Source of the DNA: Oscillospiraceae bacterium
GTDB taxonomy: Bacteria > Bacillota > Clostridia > Oscillospirales > Ruminococcaceae
Assembly (NCBI GenBank): GCA_017442085.1
Contig: JAFSAW010000070.1
Coordinates: forward strand, 1-46,958
DNA: 46,958 nucleotides
Direction of reading: 5' to 3'
The notes beneath the pieces were generated by a model. That model was not told the DNA's origin and did no database searches. It saw only the letters and a program-made list of their open reading frames with translations. A program made the translations under genes and the position numbers. Shown one piece after another: positions 33,353 to 42,466 of this stretch (the first letter of the stretch is position 1; each line of letters opens with the position of its first letter).

Positions 33353-34490
33353 CTATGTCAATGTTTGCGCTGCGCCTTCTTGGTGCAGGCTTTTCCTCTG
33401 TGATTTCTACATCTTCGCTGCTTTCAGCTTTTTTTGCTGCCGCAAATTTGTTAACTGTTTTCTGTGTTGCTTCGCTGAGCTTTGCAAAAACCTTTTCTTC
33501 AATTTCCTTTGCAAATTCAGGCTCGTTGATAAACAGTTCCTTGATATTGTCACGGCCCTGACCAAGACGGCGGTCACCATAGCTGAACCAGGAGCCTGAT
33601 TTATTGATGATACCCATATTTACGCCGATATCAAGAATTTCGCCAACCTTGGAGATACCCTGACCGAAGATGATATCAAATTCTGCTTCCTTGAATGGAG
33701 GAGCAACCTTATTTTTAACAACCTTTGCTCTTGTGCGGTTGCCCACAAATTCTCCGCCGTTTTTGATTGTTTCAATTCTTCTTACATCAATGCGCACGGA
33801 AGAATAATATTTAAGTGCACGGCCGCCCGGTGTTGTTTCAGGATTGCCGTACATAACGCCAACCTTTTCGCGCAGCTGGTTGATAAACACAACAATTGTG
33901 TTTGTTTTGCCGATGGAGCCTGTGAGTTTTCTGAGTGCCTGGCTCATAAGTCTTGCCTGCAGACCAACGTGGCTGTCGCCCATTTCACCTTCGATTTCTG
34001 CTCTTGGCACCATTGCTGCAACAGAGTCAACAACAATAACATCAATAGCACCGCTGCGGACAAGTGCTTCGCAGATTTCCATTGCCTGTTCGCCTGTGTC
34101 AGGCTGGGAAACAAGGAGAGAATCAATGTCTACACCCAGTGCACCTGCATAGATAGGGTCAAGCGCATGTTCAACGTCGATAAATGCCGCTGTGCCTCCT
34201 GCTTTCTGTGCTTCTGCCGCAATGTGCAGGGCAATTGTGGTTTTACCGCTGGATTCAGGACCGTAGATTTCTACAATTCTGCCCTTTGGCACACCGCCGA
34301 TACCCAGTGCAACGTCAAGGGAAAGTGAACCTGTGGAAATTTTATCCACATTCATTGTAACGTTTTCGCCAAGGCGCATAATTGCACCTTTGCCAAACTG
34401 TTTTTCTATATTTGCAAGGGCTGTTGCCAAAGCCTTTTCCTTATCTGATGCAACTGCTGCAGATGCCAGTGGTTTTTTAGCCTGTGCCAT
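33342..34490 (-). CDS. recA: Recombinase RecA
   Basis: 382 residues. Walker A GPESSGKT (77-84), the makes-contact segment [20 protein letters not shown] (L2 region) and [12 protein letters not shown] are all canonical. The C-terminal tail is acidic then basic (APRRRS). It forms ATP filaments on single-stranded DNA for repair and LexA cleavage. AAAGGAG precedes the ATG; a 25-bp dyad overlaps the likely transcription start. Confidence 0.99.
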   Translation of the reverse strand: MAQAKKPLASAAVASDKEKALATALANIEKQFGKGAIMRLGENVTMNVDKISTGSLSLDVALGIGGVPKGRIVEIYGPESSGKTTIALHIAAEAQKAGGTAAFIDVEHALDPIYAGALGVDIDSLLVSQPDTGEQAMEICEALVRSGAIDVIVVDSVAAMVPRAEIEGEMGDSHVGLQARLMSQALRKLTGSIGKTNTIVVFINQLREKVGVMYGNPETTPGGRALKYYSSVRIDVRRIETIKNGGEFVGNRTRAKVVKNKVAPPFKEAEFDIIFGQGISKVGEILDIGVNMGIINKSGSWFSYGDRRLGQGRDNIKELFINEPEFAKEIEEKVFAKLSEATQKTVNKFAAAKKAESSEDVEITEEKPAPRRRSANIDIDVE

Positions 34491-34513
34491 TGTATATCTC
34501 CTTTATATCAATC

Positions 34514-34538
34514 ATTTAACAACTATTGGTTGTTAAAT
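34514..34538. promoter_or_regulatory. 25-bp perfect dyad at the recA promoter (candidate SOS-type operator)
   Basis: Arms ATTTAACAAC and GTTGTTAAAT with a 5-base TATTG spacer. No GAAC-N4-GTTC LexA core is present. It starts right after the -10, where a repressor would block initiation. Confidence 0.55.
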
Positions 34539-34567
34539 ATATTATCACATATTAAATAAAACTGCAA
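34539..34567 (-). promoter_or_regulatory. Predicted recA promoter
   Basis: Minus strand: TTGCAG (34562-34567), 17 bases, TAATAT (34539-34544). Confidence 0.6.
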
Positions 34568-34585
34568 GGGATAATTTAAAAAATT

Positions 34586-35431
34586 TTAAAAAAGTATACT
34601 TTTCTGTGCTACCACACCGCGCGGGTTGCCGCCAAGGTCAATAATTTCCTTTATTATATTATACCCTGCTTCTGTAAGAATATTTTTTACTGCTGCCTGC
34701 TGGTCAAAGCCGTATTCAAAGACAAGGTAACCGTTTTCCTTGAGCACATTTCTGTATCTGTGCGCTATATAACGGTAAAAAAGCAGACCGTCCTCTTCTG
34801 CAAATAGCGCCATTTCGGGCTCGTGTTTTACTTCTGTCTGCAGTTTCCCCCTTAAATCATTATGAATATACGGTGGGTTGGAAATGATAACATCAGCACT
34901 GTTTTCAGACTGATTTTTTTCAAATCCAAATATATCTGCCTGCACAGCTGACACCTGCAAACCTGTATACTCTTTATTTTTACAAAGATAAGCATATGCT
35001 TCGTCTGATTTTTCCACCGCCGTAACACTTGAATGGGGGCAGTATTTTTTTACTGCAAGTGCAATACAGCCGCTGCCGCTGCACAAATCAAGTACAGTTG
35101 GGGCAGGCAGCCTGTTTATAACTTCAAACGCTGCCTCGCACACGGTTTCGGTATCCTGACGGGGAATAAGCACACCCTCACCAACCATAAGCTCCATATC
35201 AAAAAAGTACCATCTGCCAAGCATATACTGCAAGGGATAACCTTCCCTGCGGCGCTGTGCACAGCTTATCAGCCTTTGGGCATCATTTTCTGATATTTCA
35301 TCACCCATAACGTCAATGCGCTTTCTGCCCAGCACAAACTCCACAAGCATATCAGCTTCAAACCTTGCATCGCTGTTTGGATTTTGTGCCATAATTCTGC
35401 ACATCTGTGCATAAATTTCTCTTACTGCCAT
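34586..35431 (-). CDS. prmC: Release factor glutamine methyltransferase PrmC
   Basis: 281 residues. An N-terminal helical domain precedes the Rossmann methyltransferase with PRQDTE (90-95), DLCSGSG (115-121) and the catalytic NPPY (185-188). It methylates the GGQ glutamine of RF1/RF2. Its start overlaps the DUF1385 stop by 10 bases. RF1 (prfA) is not next to it here. Confidence 0.95.
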   Translation of the reverse strand: MAVREIYAQMCRIMAQNPNSDARFEADMLVEFVLGRKRIDVMGDEISENDAQRLISCAQRRREGYPLQYMLGRWYFFDMELMVGEGVLIPRQDTETVCEAAFEVINRLPAPTVLDLCSGSGCIALAVKKYCPHSSVTAVEKSDEAYAYLCKNKEYTGLQVSAVQADIFGFEKNQSENSADVIISNPPYIHNDLRGKLQTEVKHEPEMALFAEEDGLLFYRYIAHRYRNVLKENGYLVFEYGFDQQAAVKNILTEAGYNIIKEIIDLGGNPRGVVAQKSILF

Positions 35432-36336
35432 TTATCTTCTTCCCTGGACTGCGGAATAACCTGTTTCATGGCTGCAATTGCAACTTCAATCATATCGTCT
35501 TCAGGTTCTTTTGTTGTGAATTTCTGAAAAAACATACCCGGACTTGCCAGAATTTTTGTGCAGACATTTTCGTGTCTGCCTGTAAATTTAAGTATTTCAT
35601 AAGCTATACCCACAACCAGCGGCAGAAGCAGAAGCTTGAGACCAACCCTGCCAAGTGTGGAAGTCCACGGAACAAAAGAGAATATAAGGATACTTACTAT
35701 AACCACTATAAACAGAAAACTTGTGCCGCAGCGCGGATGAAAACGGCTGTGTCTGCGCACGTTTTCCACAATAAGTTCTTCACCTGCTTCATAGCATGCA
35801 ATGGTTTTGTGTTCGGCGCCGTGGTACATAAACAGACGCTTTACGTCTTCCACAAAGGTTACACCCCACATATAGCAGAAAAATATTGCCAGTTTTGTAA
35901 GGCCTTCAACCACCGCTTTAAAACTGCCAAGGGGCACAAATCTGTCGATAAAGCCTGTAAACATTGTCGGCAGCACCATAAACAGCACCAGTGCAAGCAT
36001 AGCACCCAGAACACCTGCAACCATAAGCAGTATATCACTGCCTTTTTTGCCAAAGTGCTTTGTAAGCCATTCTTCCATTTTGTCAGGTTCTTCGCCCTGC
36101 AGGGCAATATCCGCAGAATACATAAGACAGTTATAGCCTGTAACCAGACTTTCGATAAAACCCCAAATGCCTCTCAAAACAGGTATTTTTGCCACAGGGT
36201 TCTTTTTTGTATCCTCTGTTTTCATTACAATTTCGCCGTCAGGTCTGCGCACAGCAATTGCCGTAACTTTCGGGCCTTTCATCATAATGCCTTCCATAAG
36301 GGCCTGACCGCCTATTGATGTTTTGTGTTTAGCCAT
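35422..36336 (-). CDS. DUF1385 family membrane protein (YqhQ-like)
   Basis: 304 residues. It begins with IGGQALMEGIMMKGP and has YHGAEHKTIACYEAGEEL and HPRCGTSFLF, the invariant blocks of DUF1385; four to five membrane helices. In clostridia it is often next to prmC, as here. Function is unknown. It follows the histidine kinase gene with no gap and overlaps prmC. Confidence 0.92.
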   Translation of the reverse strand: MAKHKTSIGGQALMEGIMMKGPKVTAIAVRRPDGEIVMKTEDTKKNPVAKIPVLRGIWGFIESLVTGYNCLMYSADIALQGEEPDKMEEWLTKHFGKKGSDILLMVAGVLGAMLALVLFMVLPTMFTGFIDRFVPLGSFKAVVEGLTKLAIFFCYMWGVTFVEDVKRLFMYHGAEHKTIACYEAGEELIVENVRRHSRFHPRCGTSFLFIVVIVSILIFSFVPWTSTLGRVGLKLLLLPLVVGIAYEILKFTGRHENVCTKILASPGMFFQKFTTKEPEDDMIEVAIAAMKQVIPQSREEDKWQ

Positions 36337-37755
36337 CTATTTTCCTTTCACTGCAGGCACCGTTTTAAGTGTTACCTGCATACTTGTAAATTTTCCGTAT
36401 TCACTTTCGATATCAAATCTGCCGCCGTGAAGCTGCACAATTTCACTGACCAGCGCAAGCCCTATACCGCTGCCTCGTTTTGAGCCCTTGCCTTTGTAAA
36501 ACTTGCCCTTGACCCTGCTGATATCATCGGGATGTATGCCTTTGCCGTAGTCTTTAACTTCTACCGTGGCAGTGTTTCTATCTTTGTTCTGTGTGATATT
36601 TACCTCTATAACCGAATTGTTTTCGGAATACTTGAGAGCATTGTCCAGCAGGTTTACCATAACCTGACGGATACGGCTTTTATCTGCCATAACGGGAATA
36701 AATATCTCCGGTTCTTCAAAATTGATTTCTATGCCCTGTTTTTCTGCCTGCGGTGTATACATTATAACCGCATCATAAACCTCGGCAACAAGGTCCAGTT
36801 TTTCCGTCGCCAGTGAAAATGTGGAGTTCTGCAGACGTGAAAAGTCCAGCAGGTTTTCCACCATTGAGTAAAGGCGGTCTGTCTCCTGCAGTATAACCTG
36901 TGTGCCCTTTTGCATTGTGGCTATGTCATTTGTGCCGTCCATGGTTTCGGCCCAGCCTTTTATGGCTGTAAGCGGCGTGCGCAGTTCGTGGGATACCGAA
37001 GATATAAATTCGTTTTTAAGCTCGTCATTGCGGCCAAGTTCCTCCGCCATATGATTGATGGAGGTGCAAAGCTGGCCTATCTCATCATCATATCTGCTGT
37101 CACTTTCTATACGGGCGGTAAATTCGCCCTGTGCAATTTTGTCCGCCGTATCCTTGATTGAATGTATAGGCATAACAATACTGCGGATAAAAAAGGTACC
37201 CGACATAATGCTGAAAACAACTATCATTGCTGCAGCAAAAACTATAAATGCAAAAAACACACCTATTTCCTGGTCTATTTTATCCAGCGAGGTGGTAATG
37301 CGCACGGCATATACATCTCTGGCAGGGTCTTCCATGATAAATGTTGCACTCATTATTTTCTCACTCATCTGTGATTTATATGTGTTAATGTACAACTCTT
37401 CTTCTGCCGATACCGCATCGATAAAATCGTCTGTATTCTGACGGCTTTCAGGGGTAAAGCCCGACGATGTTGCCAGAACCTGCCCGTTGTCCCCCAGCAG
37501 CATAAGCTCAAACTTGTCCTTTTCGGCAAAGTCGGACGTAAGGCGGAACAAAAGCTCCTCCTTTTCGCCGTCACTCATTCTGCCTGAAGCATTCAGTGTG
37601 CCGTTTATTGTATTTATACGGTTGCTCAGGGCTGTCTGTGCCGCAGAATAGTAGGAGTTGCGGAATGTAAGCAGCAGAAACCCCGATGCCATAACAAGCA
37701 GTACAATAATTATCAGCAGACTGCCTTTAATCCATCTTTTTGTAATACTGTTCAT
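36337..37755 (-). CDS. Sensor histidine kinase of the lipoprotein-linked two-component system
   Basis: 472 residues, starting at the ATG at 37755 with TAGGA 11 bases upstream; a longer frame would run into the regulator gene. Two membrane helices flank an extracellular domain of about 140 residues; then HAMP (about 200-255), the HisKA H-box SHELRTPLTAIKGW, and the HATPase with N, G1 and G2 boxes (GKGIHPDD, RGSGIGLAL). Layout resembles the WalK/PhoR group without PAS. It likely reads an envelope signal. Confidence 0.94.
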   Translation of the reverse strand: MNSITKRWIKGSLLIIIVLLVMASGFLLLTFRNSYYSAAQTALSNRINTINGTLNASGRMSDGEKEELLFRLTSDFAEKDKFELMLLGDNGQVLATSSGFTPESRQNTDDFIDAVSAEEELYINTYKSQMSEKIMSATFIMEDPARDVYAVRITTSLDKIDQEIGVFFAFIVFAAAMIVVFSIMSGTFFIRSIVMPIHSIKDTADKIAQGEFTARIESDSRYDDEIGQLCTSINHMAEELGRNDELKNEFISSVSHELRTPLTAIKGWAETMDGTNDIATMQKGTQVILQETDRLYSMVENLLDFSRLQNSTFSLATEKLDLVAEVYDAVIMYTPQAEKQGIEINFEEPEIFIPVMADKSRIRQVMVNLLDNALKYSENNSVIEVNITQNKDRNTATVEVKDYGKGIHPDDISRVKGKFYKGKGSKRGSGIGLALVSEIVQLHGGRFDIESEYGKFTSMQVTLKTVPAVKGK

Positions 37756-37768
37756 ATACTGTTTTATC

Positions 37769-38461
37769 CTAAACTGTCCAGCGGTAGCCATAGCCCCACA
37801 CTGTAACTATATGCCGTGGATTTGACGGGTCTTCTTCTATTTTGATGCGCAGACGGCGGATATTTACGTCTACAATCTTTACATCTCCAAAATAGTTTTC
37901 GCCCCATACTCCTTCCAGAATTTTTTCTCTGACCATAGCAGTTTCGGCATTTTTGAAAAACAGCTCCATAATGCTGAATTCCACACTGGTAAGGTCTATC
38001 ATCTGTTTGTTTTTGTACAGAATGCGGCTTTTGAGGTCCAGCGTAAAAGGGCCTGACTGTATAATATCTTCTTCTGTGTCAGGTGCTGTGTCACGCTTTA
38101 CACGGCGCAGCAGAGATTCCACCCTTGCAGTAAGCTCCTGCACACCGAAAGGTTTTGTTATGTAGTCATCCGCACCTGTTGACAATGCCGTAACCTTATC
38201 GCGTTCCTGGCTTTTTGCAGACAGCATTATAATGCCCATCTGACCGTCTGTCTTGCGTATTTCTCCGCAAAGCTGTATGCCGTCCATACCCGGAAGCATA
38301 ATATCAAGGATTGCAATGTCAAATTTTCTGCCCGAAGCAATAAGTTCAAGTGCTTCTTCTGCTGTTGTAACCCTTATTGTGCTGTGCTGTGCAAGTTTAA
38401 GATTAAGTTCCACAATTTCGCCGATACTGTTTTCGTCTTCTACAATCAAAATCATCGACAT
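37769..38461 (-). CDS. OmpR/PhoB-type response regulator
   Basis: 230 residues. The receiver has the acid pair E8/D9, phospho-acceptor D53 and the lysine of MLSAKSQ; the C-terminal winged helix (VDVNIRRLRIKIEEDPSNPRHI) is OmpR type. It starts 18 bases after the lipoprotein stop and ends 13 bases before the kinase start. Confidence 0.95.
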   Translation of the reverse strand: MSMILIVEDENSIGEIVELNLKLAQHSTIRVTTAEEALELIASGRKFDIAILDIMLPGMDGIQLCGEIRKTDGQMGIIMLSAKSQERDKVTALSTGADDYITKPFGVQELTARVESLLRRVKRDTAPDTEEDIIQSGPFTLDLKSRILYKNKQMIDLTSVEFSIMELFFKNAETAMVREKILEGVWGENYFGDVKIVDVNIRRLRIKIEEDPSNPRHIVTVWGYGYRWTV

Positions 38462-38479
38462 AATTCTTCCTCACTTTAT

Positions 38480-39718
38480 CTAATCAAAATCTGTAATCCC
38501 TTTATATACATATTCAACCTGAGTCATATTCATATCGGTGCTGCATTCAAGGTGCCAAAGCCTTGTGCCGATATAAACCGTGTATGAATATGCCCCCGAT
38601 TCAACATTGTCTGCGGATTCTATTTCAACAAGTTTAACCATTGTTTCATCGGTTTCGATATTTTTTATTTCAAAGCCATTGTCCAGTGCTTTGGTATACA
38701 CCGTATCACGCCACTGGTCAGGTATTGCCATAAATATATTTTCACGCACATCAAAAACTCCGTAACAGATTTCCTGCTGTTCTGCAGAGGTGCGGTCGCT
38801 CCACTGGATATACTTGAAGGACGGAACCTCCTCCGGTGTCTGCGGCTGAATAACCGTTGCCGTTTCCAGATATCCGTCATTGTCAATATCCCTGCTTGCA
38901 ATAACCGGCTCGTGCTCCCAGATATTTGTGACAATACCATCTGTCAGACAAGGCACCATTCTGCCGTTTTCCAAAGCATATACTTCGGTGTGCATACGGT
39001 TGTGTGTATCGGTATAATCCGCAAAAACTGCTCTTCTGCCGTCCCGCAGATAATCTACCACAAGCTGCGCCAGTTCTATATTGGTATATTTAAGGTTTTT
39101 TACACCGACGCTTTCAAAGCTTAAATCCTCGGTAAAGCTGAGGATGTTCAGGCTGACATTTCCGTAGGAAGAAACCTTTGCAAGTATAACGTCCGAATAC
39201 CCGTTGCCCGTCATATCTCCCGTTACAATGTGCCGGCAGCTTTCTGCATAGTCGGGCAGCTGTATGTTCTTATCGGTGAAATATGTAACAAAAAAGTTTT
39301 CGTCAATATTGGCTGACTGATATCCAACGGTAATCTGCCTGCCGTATACATACGGAAGAACAATTGTATCAAAGTAGAACACCTCTGTGCCAAGGCCTTC
39401 TTTATCGGCAACAATGTTCCATTTTCCGTCTTTTCTTGCAAGAAGTGCAAAACGTATATTTGCGCCTTTGTTTGGTGCATAATAGAACACCACTGCCTCC
39501 TGGACATCGTCAAAATCTATATCAATAAGCTGTACAGGTGCCGTATATCCCTGATTTTTTGAATATTTAAGGCTTATATCCTCGCCAAGATAATCTTCGA
39601 TTGCCGCCACAATGCTGCTTTCGTTTTCGTTCTGTTTAGGGGCAGAAAGAAGGTTTGTTATATTGTTTTTGGTGGTGAGGGCACTGCACCCGCAAAGACA
39701 AAGCACAATGCAAAGCAT
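38480..39718 (-). CDS. Lipoprotein with FG-GAP/VCBS-like repeats, operon partner of the two-component system
   Basis: 412 residues from the ATG at 39718 (AAGGA 8 bases upstream). The lipobox LCGC puts the lipid on the cysteine at residue 11. Three acidic repeats, IDIDFDDVQEAVV, GDMTGNGYSDVILA and RDIDNDGYLETATV, look like calcium-binding beta-propeller blades. I do not know the family function. Upstream in frame lie codons for I-K-R-I-L-C, which would give a proper basic signal-peptide start if a rare ATA at 39736 or ATT at 39742 were used. First gene of the operon, so it may tune the kinase. Confidence 0.8.
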   Translation of the reverse strand: MLCIVLCLCGCSALTTKNNITNLLSAPKQNENESSIVAAIEDYLGEDISLKYSKNQGYTAPVQLIDIDFDDVQEAVVFYYAPNKGANIRFALLARKDGKWNIVADKEGLGTEVFYFDTIVLPYVYGRQITVGYQSANIDENFFVTYFTDKNIQLPDYAESCRHIVTGDMTGNGYSDVILAKVSSYGNVSLNILSFTEDLSFESVGVKNLKYTNIELAQLVVDYLRDGRRAVFADYTDTHNRMHTEVYALENGRMVPCLTDGIVTNIWEHEPVIASRDIDNDGYLETATVIQPQTPEEVPSFKYIQWSDRTSAEQQEICYGVFDVRENIFMAIPDQWRDTVYTKALDNGFEIKNIETDETMVKLVEIESADNVESGAYSYTVYIGTRLWHLECSTDMNMTQVEYVYKGITDFD

Positions 39719-39820
39719 ACATAATATCCTTTTTATACCAATCCCCCCTTTTTAATTCCCTGCTTGTACATTTTATATACAGAGGAATTTCAAAATTCCC
39801 CTTAACATTATATTTTACCA

Positions 39821-40570
39821 CTAAATCATCAATATTCCAATAGCAATTGTTGCAGAACCTGCAATTGCACCTGCAATAACTGATGCTATCGAGTGTATTT
39901 TTGCGCCGTTTGGTATAAGCTGACACAGTGACACCTGCACCATTACCCCCGATATAACCGCAAGCACGCCGTTGAGTATGTGTGGTGTGATAAACCCGTG
40001 CATAAGCACAAGGGCTGCCGCTCCGCCTGCAAGTTCCGCCATGCCTGCCGCAAAACTGTGCAGCACCGCTTTAGGTTTTGACGACGTCATACATATCACC
40101 GCACTGGCAACAGCCACCCCCTCGGGTATGTTGTGCAGTGCCACCGCTGCTGCCATCTGCACACCAAGCTGCCTGTCGCTGAAGCCTGAAAAGCTTGTAA
40201 GCATACCCTCGGGCAGATTGTGCAGCACGATAACCGCTGTTGTTATCAGACACATTTTTCTGACAGCAGAATTCTGCCCGTCATCCGAATCGGGAATGAT
40301 AATGTGCGCCATCAGCAGCGAAATGCCCCAGCCTGCCGCAAACAGCACCGCTACAATGACACAGGCGCCTGCCGTTCCAAACATAACAGAAAAATCCGTC
40401 ATACTGTTGGGAAGCATATTTATAAATGATACCGTTATCATAACCCCCGCCGCAAACCCCTGAAAAGCCGAAAGTGTGCGGTGTGATATGTCCGGCCACA
40501 TTGCCACAATAAGCCCGCCCGCACCTGTGGCAAGAGATGCCACGGCACAAAGCAAAATTGCATAAAGCAT
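39821..40570 (-). CDS. ZIP family metal transporter
   Basis: 249 residues with eight helices. The metal motifs HNLPEG and HNIPEG lie in helices IV and V, as in the GufA/ZupT group. It takes up Zn2+ or other divalent metals. It stands alone; no Zur or Fur box could be recognised. Confidence 0.92.
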   Translation of the reverse strand: MLYAILLCAVASLATGAGGLIVAMWPDISHRTLSAFQGFAAGVMITVSFINMLPNSMTDFSVMFGTAGACVIVAVLFAAGWGISLLMAHIIIPDSDDGQNSAVRKMCLITTAVIVLHNLPEGMLTSFSGFSDRQLGVQMAAAVALHNIPEGVAVASAVICMTSSKPKAVLHSFAAGMAELAGGAAALVLMHGFITPHILNGVLAVISGVMVQVSLCQLIPNGAKIHSIASVIAGAIAGSATIAIGILMI

Positions 40571-41050
40571 AATATATCCTTTCCAAACCGCAGGATGCAG
40601 TTTATCCGTTTTTATTTAGCTTATGCCAATGCAGAAAATTGTGTTAAAAACAAAAGTTATGTTTTGCGATGTGGATAGTTATGTAATGATACTTACGGGG
40701 TTGTTTAGGGGCAGAGCCCCTTGTAACAATATGCTGCTGGCGTAGAGGTTGTGTGTATACACACAACCGTGTCCGAAGCGGTTTGGCTGAAAGCCAAACG
40801 ATGCGAGGATAGCGTGCAGTGTACCTTGATGCATGGGTCCGCTGCGTGCAATCAGCGGCGCTTTTGGTCACTTTGGGCGGTCAAAGTGACGTCCAAAGGA
40901 CAAGTTTTGAAACTTTTACTATAAAAATCTCCCAAAACGGTTAATCGGGAGAACACTCATCGCCCCTACAGTCCACAGACGGCAGTCTGTGATTATCAAT
41001 TTATACACCGATATGACTTTCACATATTTCTCACACTATTATTATTTTTA
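40571..41050. repeat. Gene-free, hairpin-dense spacer
   Basis: Between 40708 and 40991 seven perfect or near-perfect hairpins follow one another: GGGGC/GCCCC (40708-40720), a 22-bp palindrome centred on GTATAC (40747-40768), GTTTGGCT/AGCCAAAC (40781-40799), CCGCTG/CAGCGG (40839-40858), GTCACTTTG/CAAAGTGAC (40867-40890), TCTCCC/GGGAGA (40928-40952), CACAGAC/GTCTGTG (40974-40991). No convincing gene is present; a 75-codon frame on the minus strand has no ribosome binding site. It is either a repeat cluster or a structured RNA. Confidence 0.6.
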
Positions 41051-41075
41051 CACTACTTGACAATACAAGGTAGTG
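41051..41075. promoter_or_regulatory. Candidate PadR operator over the padR promoter
   Basis: CACTAC...GTAGTG arms, inner TTG...CAA, one bulged base. The dyad covers the TTGACA (41057-41062). The -10 TATAAT (41083-41088) is 20 bases away, longer than the usual 17, so basal activity should be low. Confidence 0.55.
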
Positions 41076-41175
41076 GTGATAGTATAATAGTCAGAAAGGG
41101 GTAAAACCTTCAATACGTTTTATACCCTTAAAAATATTTGCAAATAGAAAATCTCCCGCAAAAAAGGAGGATATA

Positions 41176-41505
41176 ATGAACACTCAATTTAAAAAAGGTG
41201 TTTTGGAGCTTATTGTTCTGCTGGTTATCAGCAAAGAGGACAAATACGGATATCAGCTGGTAAGCGAAGTTGGCAAAATTGTGGACGTAAACGAAGGCAC
41301 AATATACCCGCTGCTTAAAAGGCTGACCAATGACAAATACTGCGAAACCTATCTTGAGCAGTCTGCCGAAGGCCCTGCAAGAAAATATTATAAAATAACA
41401 ATTGCAGGCAGGGTTTATCTGGACATTCTCAAGCGTGAATGGCTGGAATTTTCACAGACTGTAAACAATTTTATAAAGGAGAACTGTGCAGATGACCAGA
41501 AATGA
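41176..41505 (+). CDS. PadR family transcriptional regulator
   Basis: 109 residues: a short PadR winged helix (FKKGVLELIVLLVISKEDKYGYQL, split across helices 1-2; EGTIYPLLKRL) with one C-terminal dimer helix, as in the PadR-s2 group. It likely represses its own operon through the dyad upstream. AAGGAGG precedes the ATG. It overlaps the DUF1700 gene by 14 bases. Confidence 0.94.
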   Translation: MNTQFKKGVLELIVLLVISKEDKYGYQLVSEVGKIVDVNEGTIYPLLKRLTNDKYCETYLEQSAEGPARKYYKITIAGRVYLDILKREWLEFSQTVNNFIKENCADDQK

Positions 41506-42385
41506 ATTTTTTGAAAAACTTGAAGCAAGACTTTCCATTTTAAATGTGCAGGAGCGCAACGACATTCTTGACGAATACAGAAGTCATATTGAATTCAGAA
41601 TGGCAGACGGCAAAACCGAAGAAGAAGCCATAGCGGATTTTGGCGATGTTGATGCCCTTGCAGAAGAAATTTTAAGCGCATACCACATAGATACCGACAC
41701 TGTATGGAACAAAAACGGCGAATACTACATAAAAAAATCTGTTTCATTTATCAACCATGCCACCGAAAGACTGCTTAGCTTTTCACTGAGTGATGTGGCA
41801 AAGGTTGTGGTGGAATTTCTGATTGTACTGCTGGTGATTGCCCTTATCAGTGTTCCTTTCAATATAATAAGTGATGAGGTTGTTTATCTGTTCGGCTTTA
41901 TGCCAAACCCTGTTGAAAGCATGATTTCGTCCATTGTAAGACTTGCCTTTGACCTTATTCAGCTTATTATCGCTTTTGTGATTATCTACAGCTTTGCAAA
42001 AACAAGGGTACTTAACCGCAAGGTAGAAACACCAAAAACGGCTGCATATGATAGTTTTGACCAGCCAAATTTTGACATACACACAGGCAAACCTTTAAAA
42101 AAGGCAAAGGAACCAAAGGAAAAAGGCGACGGCTCCTTTGGCAGAGTGCTTGCAAACATTTTTGTGTGGACATTGAAGATAATGGTTTTCCTTGTTGTTT
42201 GGCTGCCTGCAATACTGCTGACAGTGTGTGCCATTGTCATAACCGTGCTGCTTTGCATAATGATGTTTACCCGCGGCATAGGGCTGTGGGGGCTGTGCAT
42301 TATCGGCGCAGGCTGCTGCATTATGGGCATTGGTTTTACCGCATGGACAACACAGGTTCTGTTTGGAGGTAAAAGACATGGCTAA
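41492..42385 (+). CDS. DUF1700-type membrane protein
   Basis: 297 residues, ATG at 41492 with AAAGGAG upstream. The N-terminal DUF1700 helical domain (EFFEKLEARL, then DILDEYRSHIEFR and EEAIADFGD) is followed by four to five membrane helices with a basic loop. PadR-DUF1700 pairs are common in Firmicutes and respond to envelope stress or sporulation cues; the role is not proven. It overlaps the microprotein gene by 8 bases. Confidence 0.9.
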   Translation: MTRNEFFEKLEARLSILNVQERNDILDEYRSHIEFRMADGKTEEEAIADFGDVDALAEEILSAYHIDTDTVWNKNGEYYIKKSVSFINHATERLLSFSLSDVAKVVVEFLIVLLVIALISVPFNIISDEVVYLFGFMPNPVESMISSIVRLAFDLIQLIIAFVIIYSFAKTRVLNRKVETPKTAAYDSFDQPNFDIHTGKPLKKAKEPKEKGDGSFGRVLANIFVWTLKIMVFLVVWLPAILLTVCAIVITVLLCIMMFTRGIGLWGLCIIGAGCCIMGIGFTAWTTQVLFGGKRHG

Positions 42386-42464
42386 ACTTAAATTTATTAT
42401 TCCCGCTGTTTTGCTGATTGCCGCAGCTGCTGCAATAATCTTTACAGCTGAAAGGAGAAAATAA
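42378..42464 (+). CDS. 28-residue single-helix membrane microprotein
   Basis: A 29-codon frame, ATG at 42378, with an excellent GGAGGT (42365-42370) 7 bases upstream. It begins MAKLKF, continues with about 18 hydrophobic residues rich in I, A and L, and ends ERRK: basic ends around one helix. It overlaps the DUF1700 stop, and its own tail supplies the AAAGGAG site of the next gene, whose ATG is 2 bases after its stop. It is too short for most gene callers. Confidence 0.75.
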   Translation: MAKLKFIIPAVLLIAAAAAIIFTAERRK

Positions 42465-42466
42465 AT

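Noticed and set aside
34514-34538. Classical LexA box
   Set aside because: The dyad lacks GAAC and has odd spacing, so it is reported as an unnamed operator candidate instead.
40644-40871. 75-codon minus-strand frame in the hairpin-rich spacer
   Set aside because: It runs through five palindromes, has no ribosome binding site and has the composition of translated repeat.
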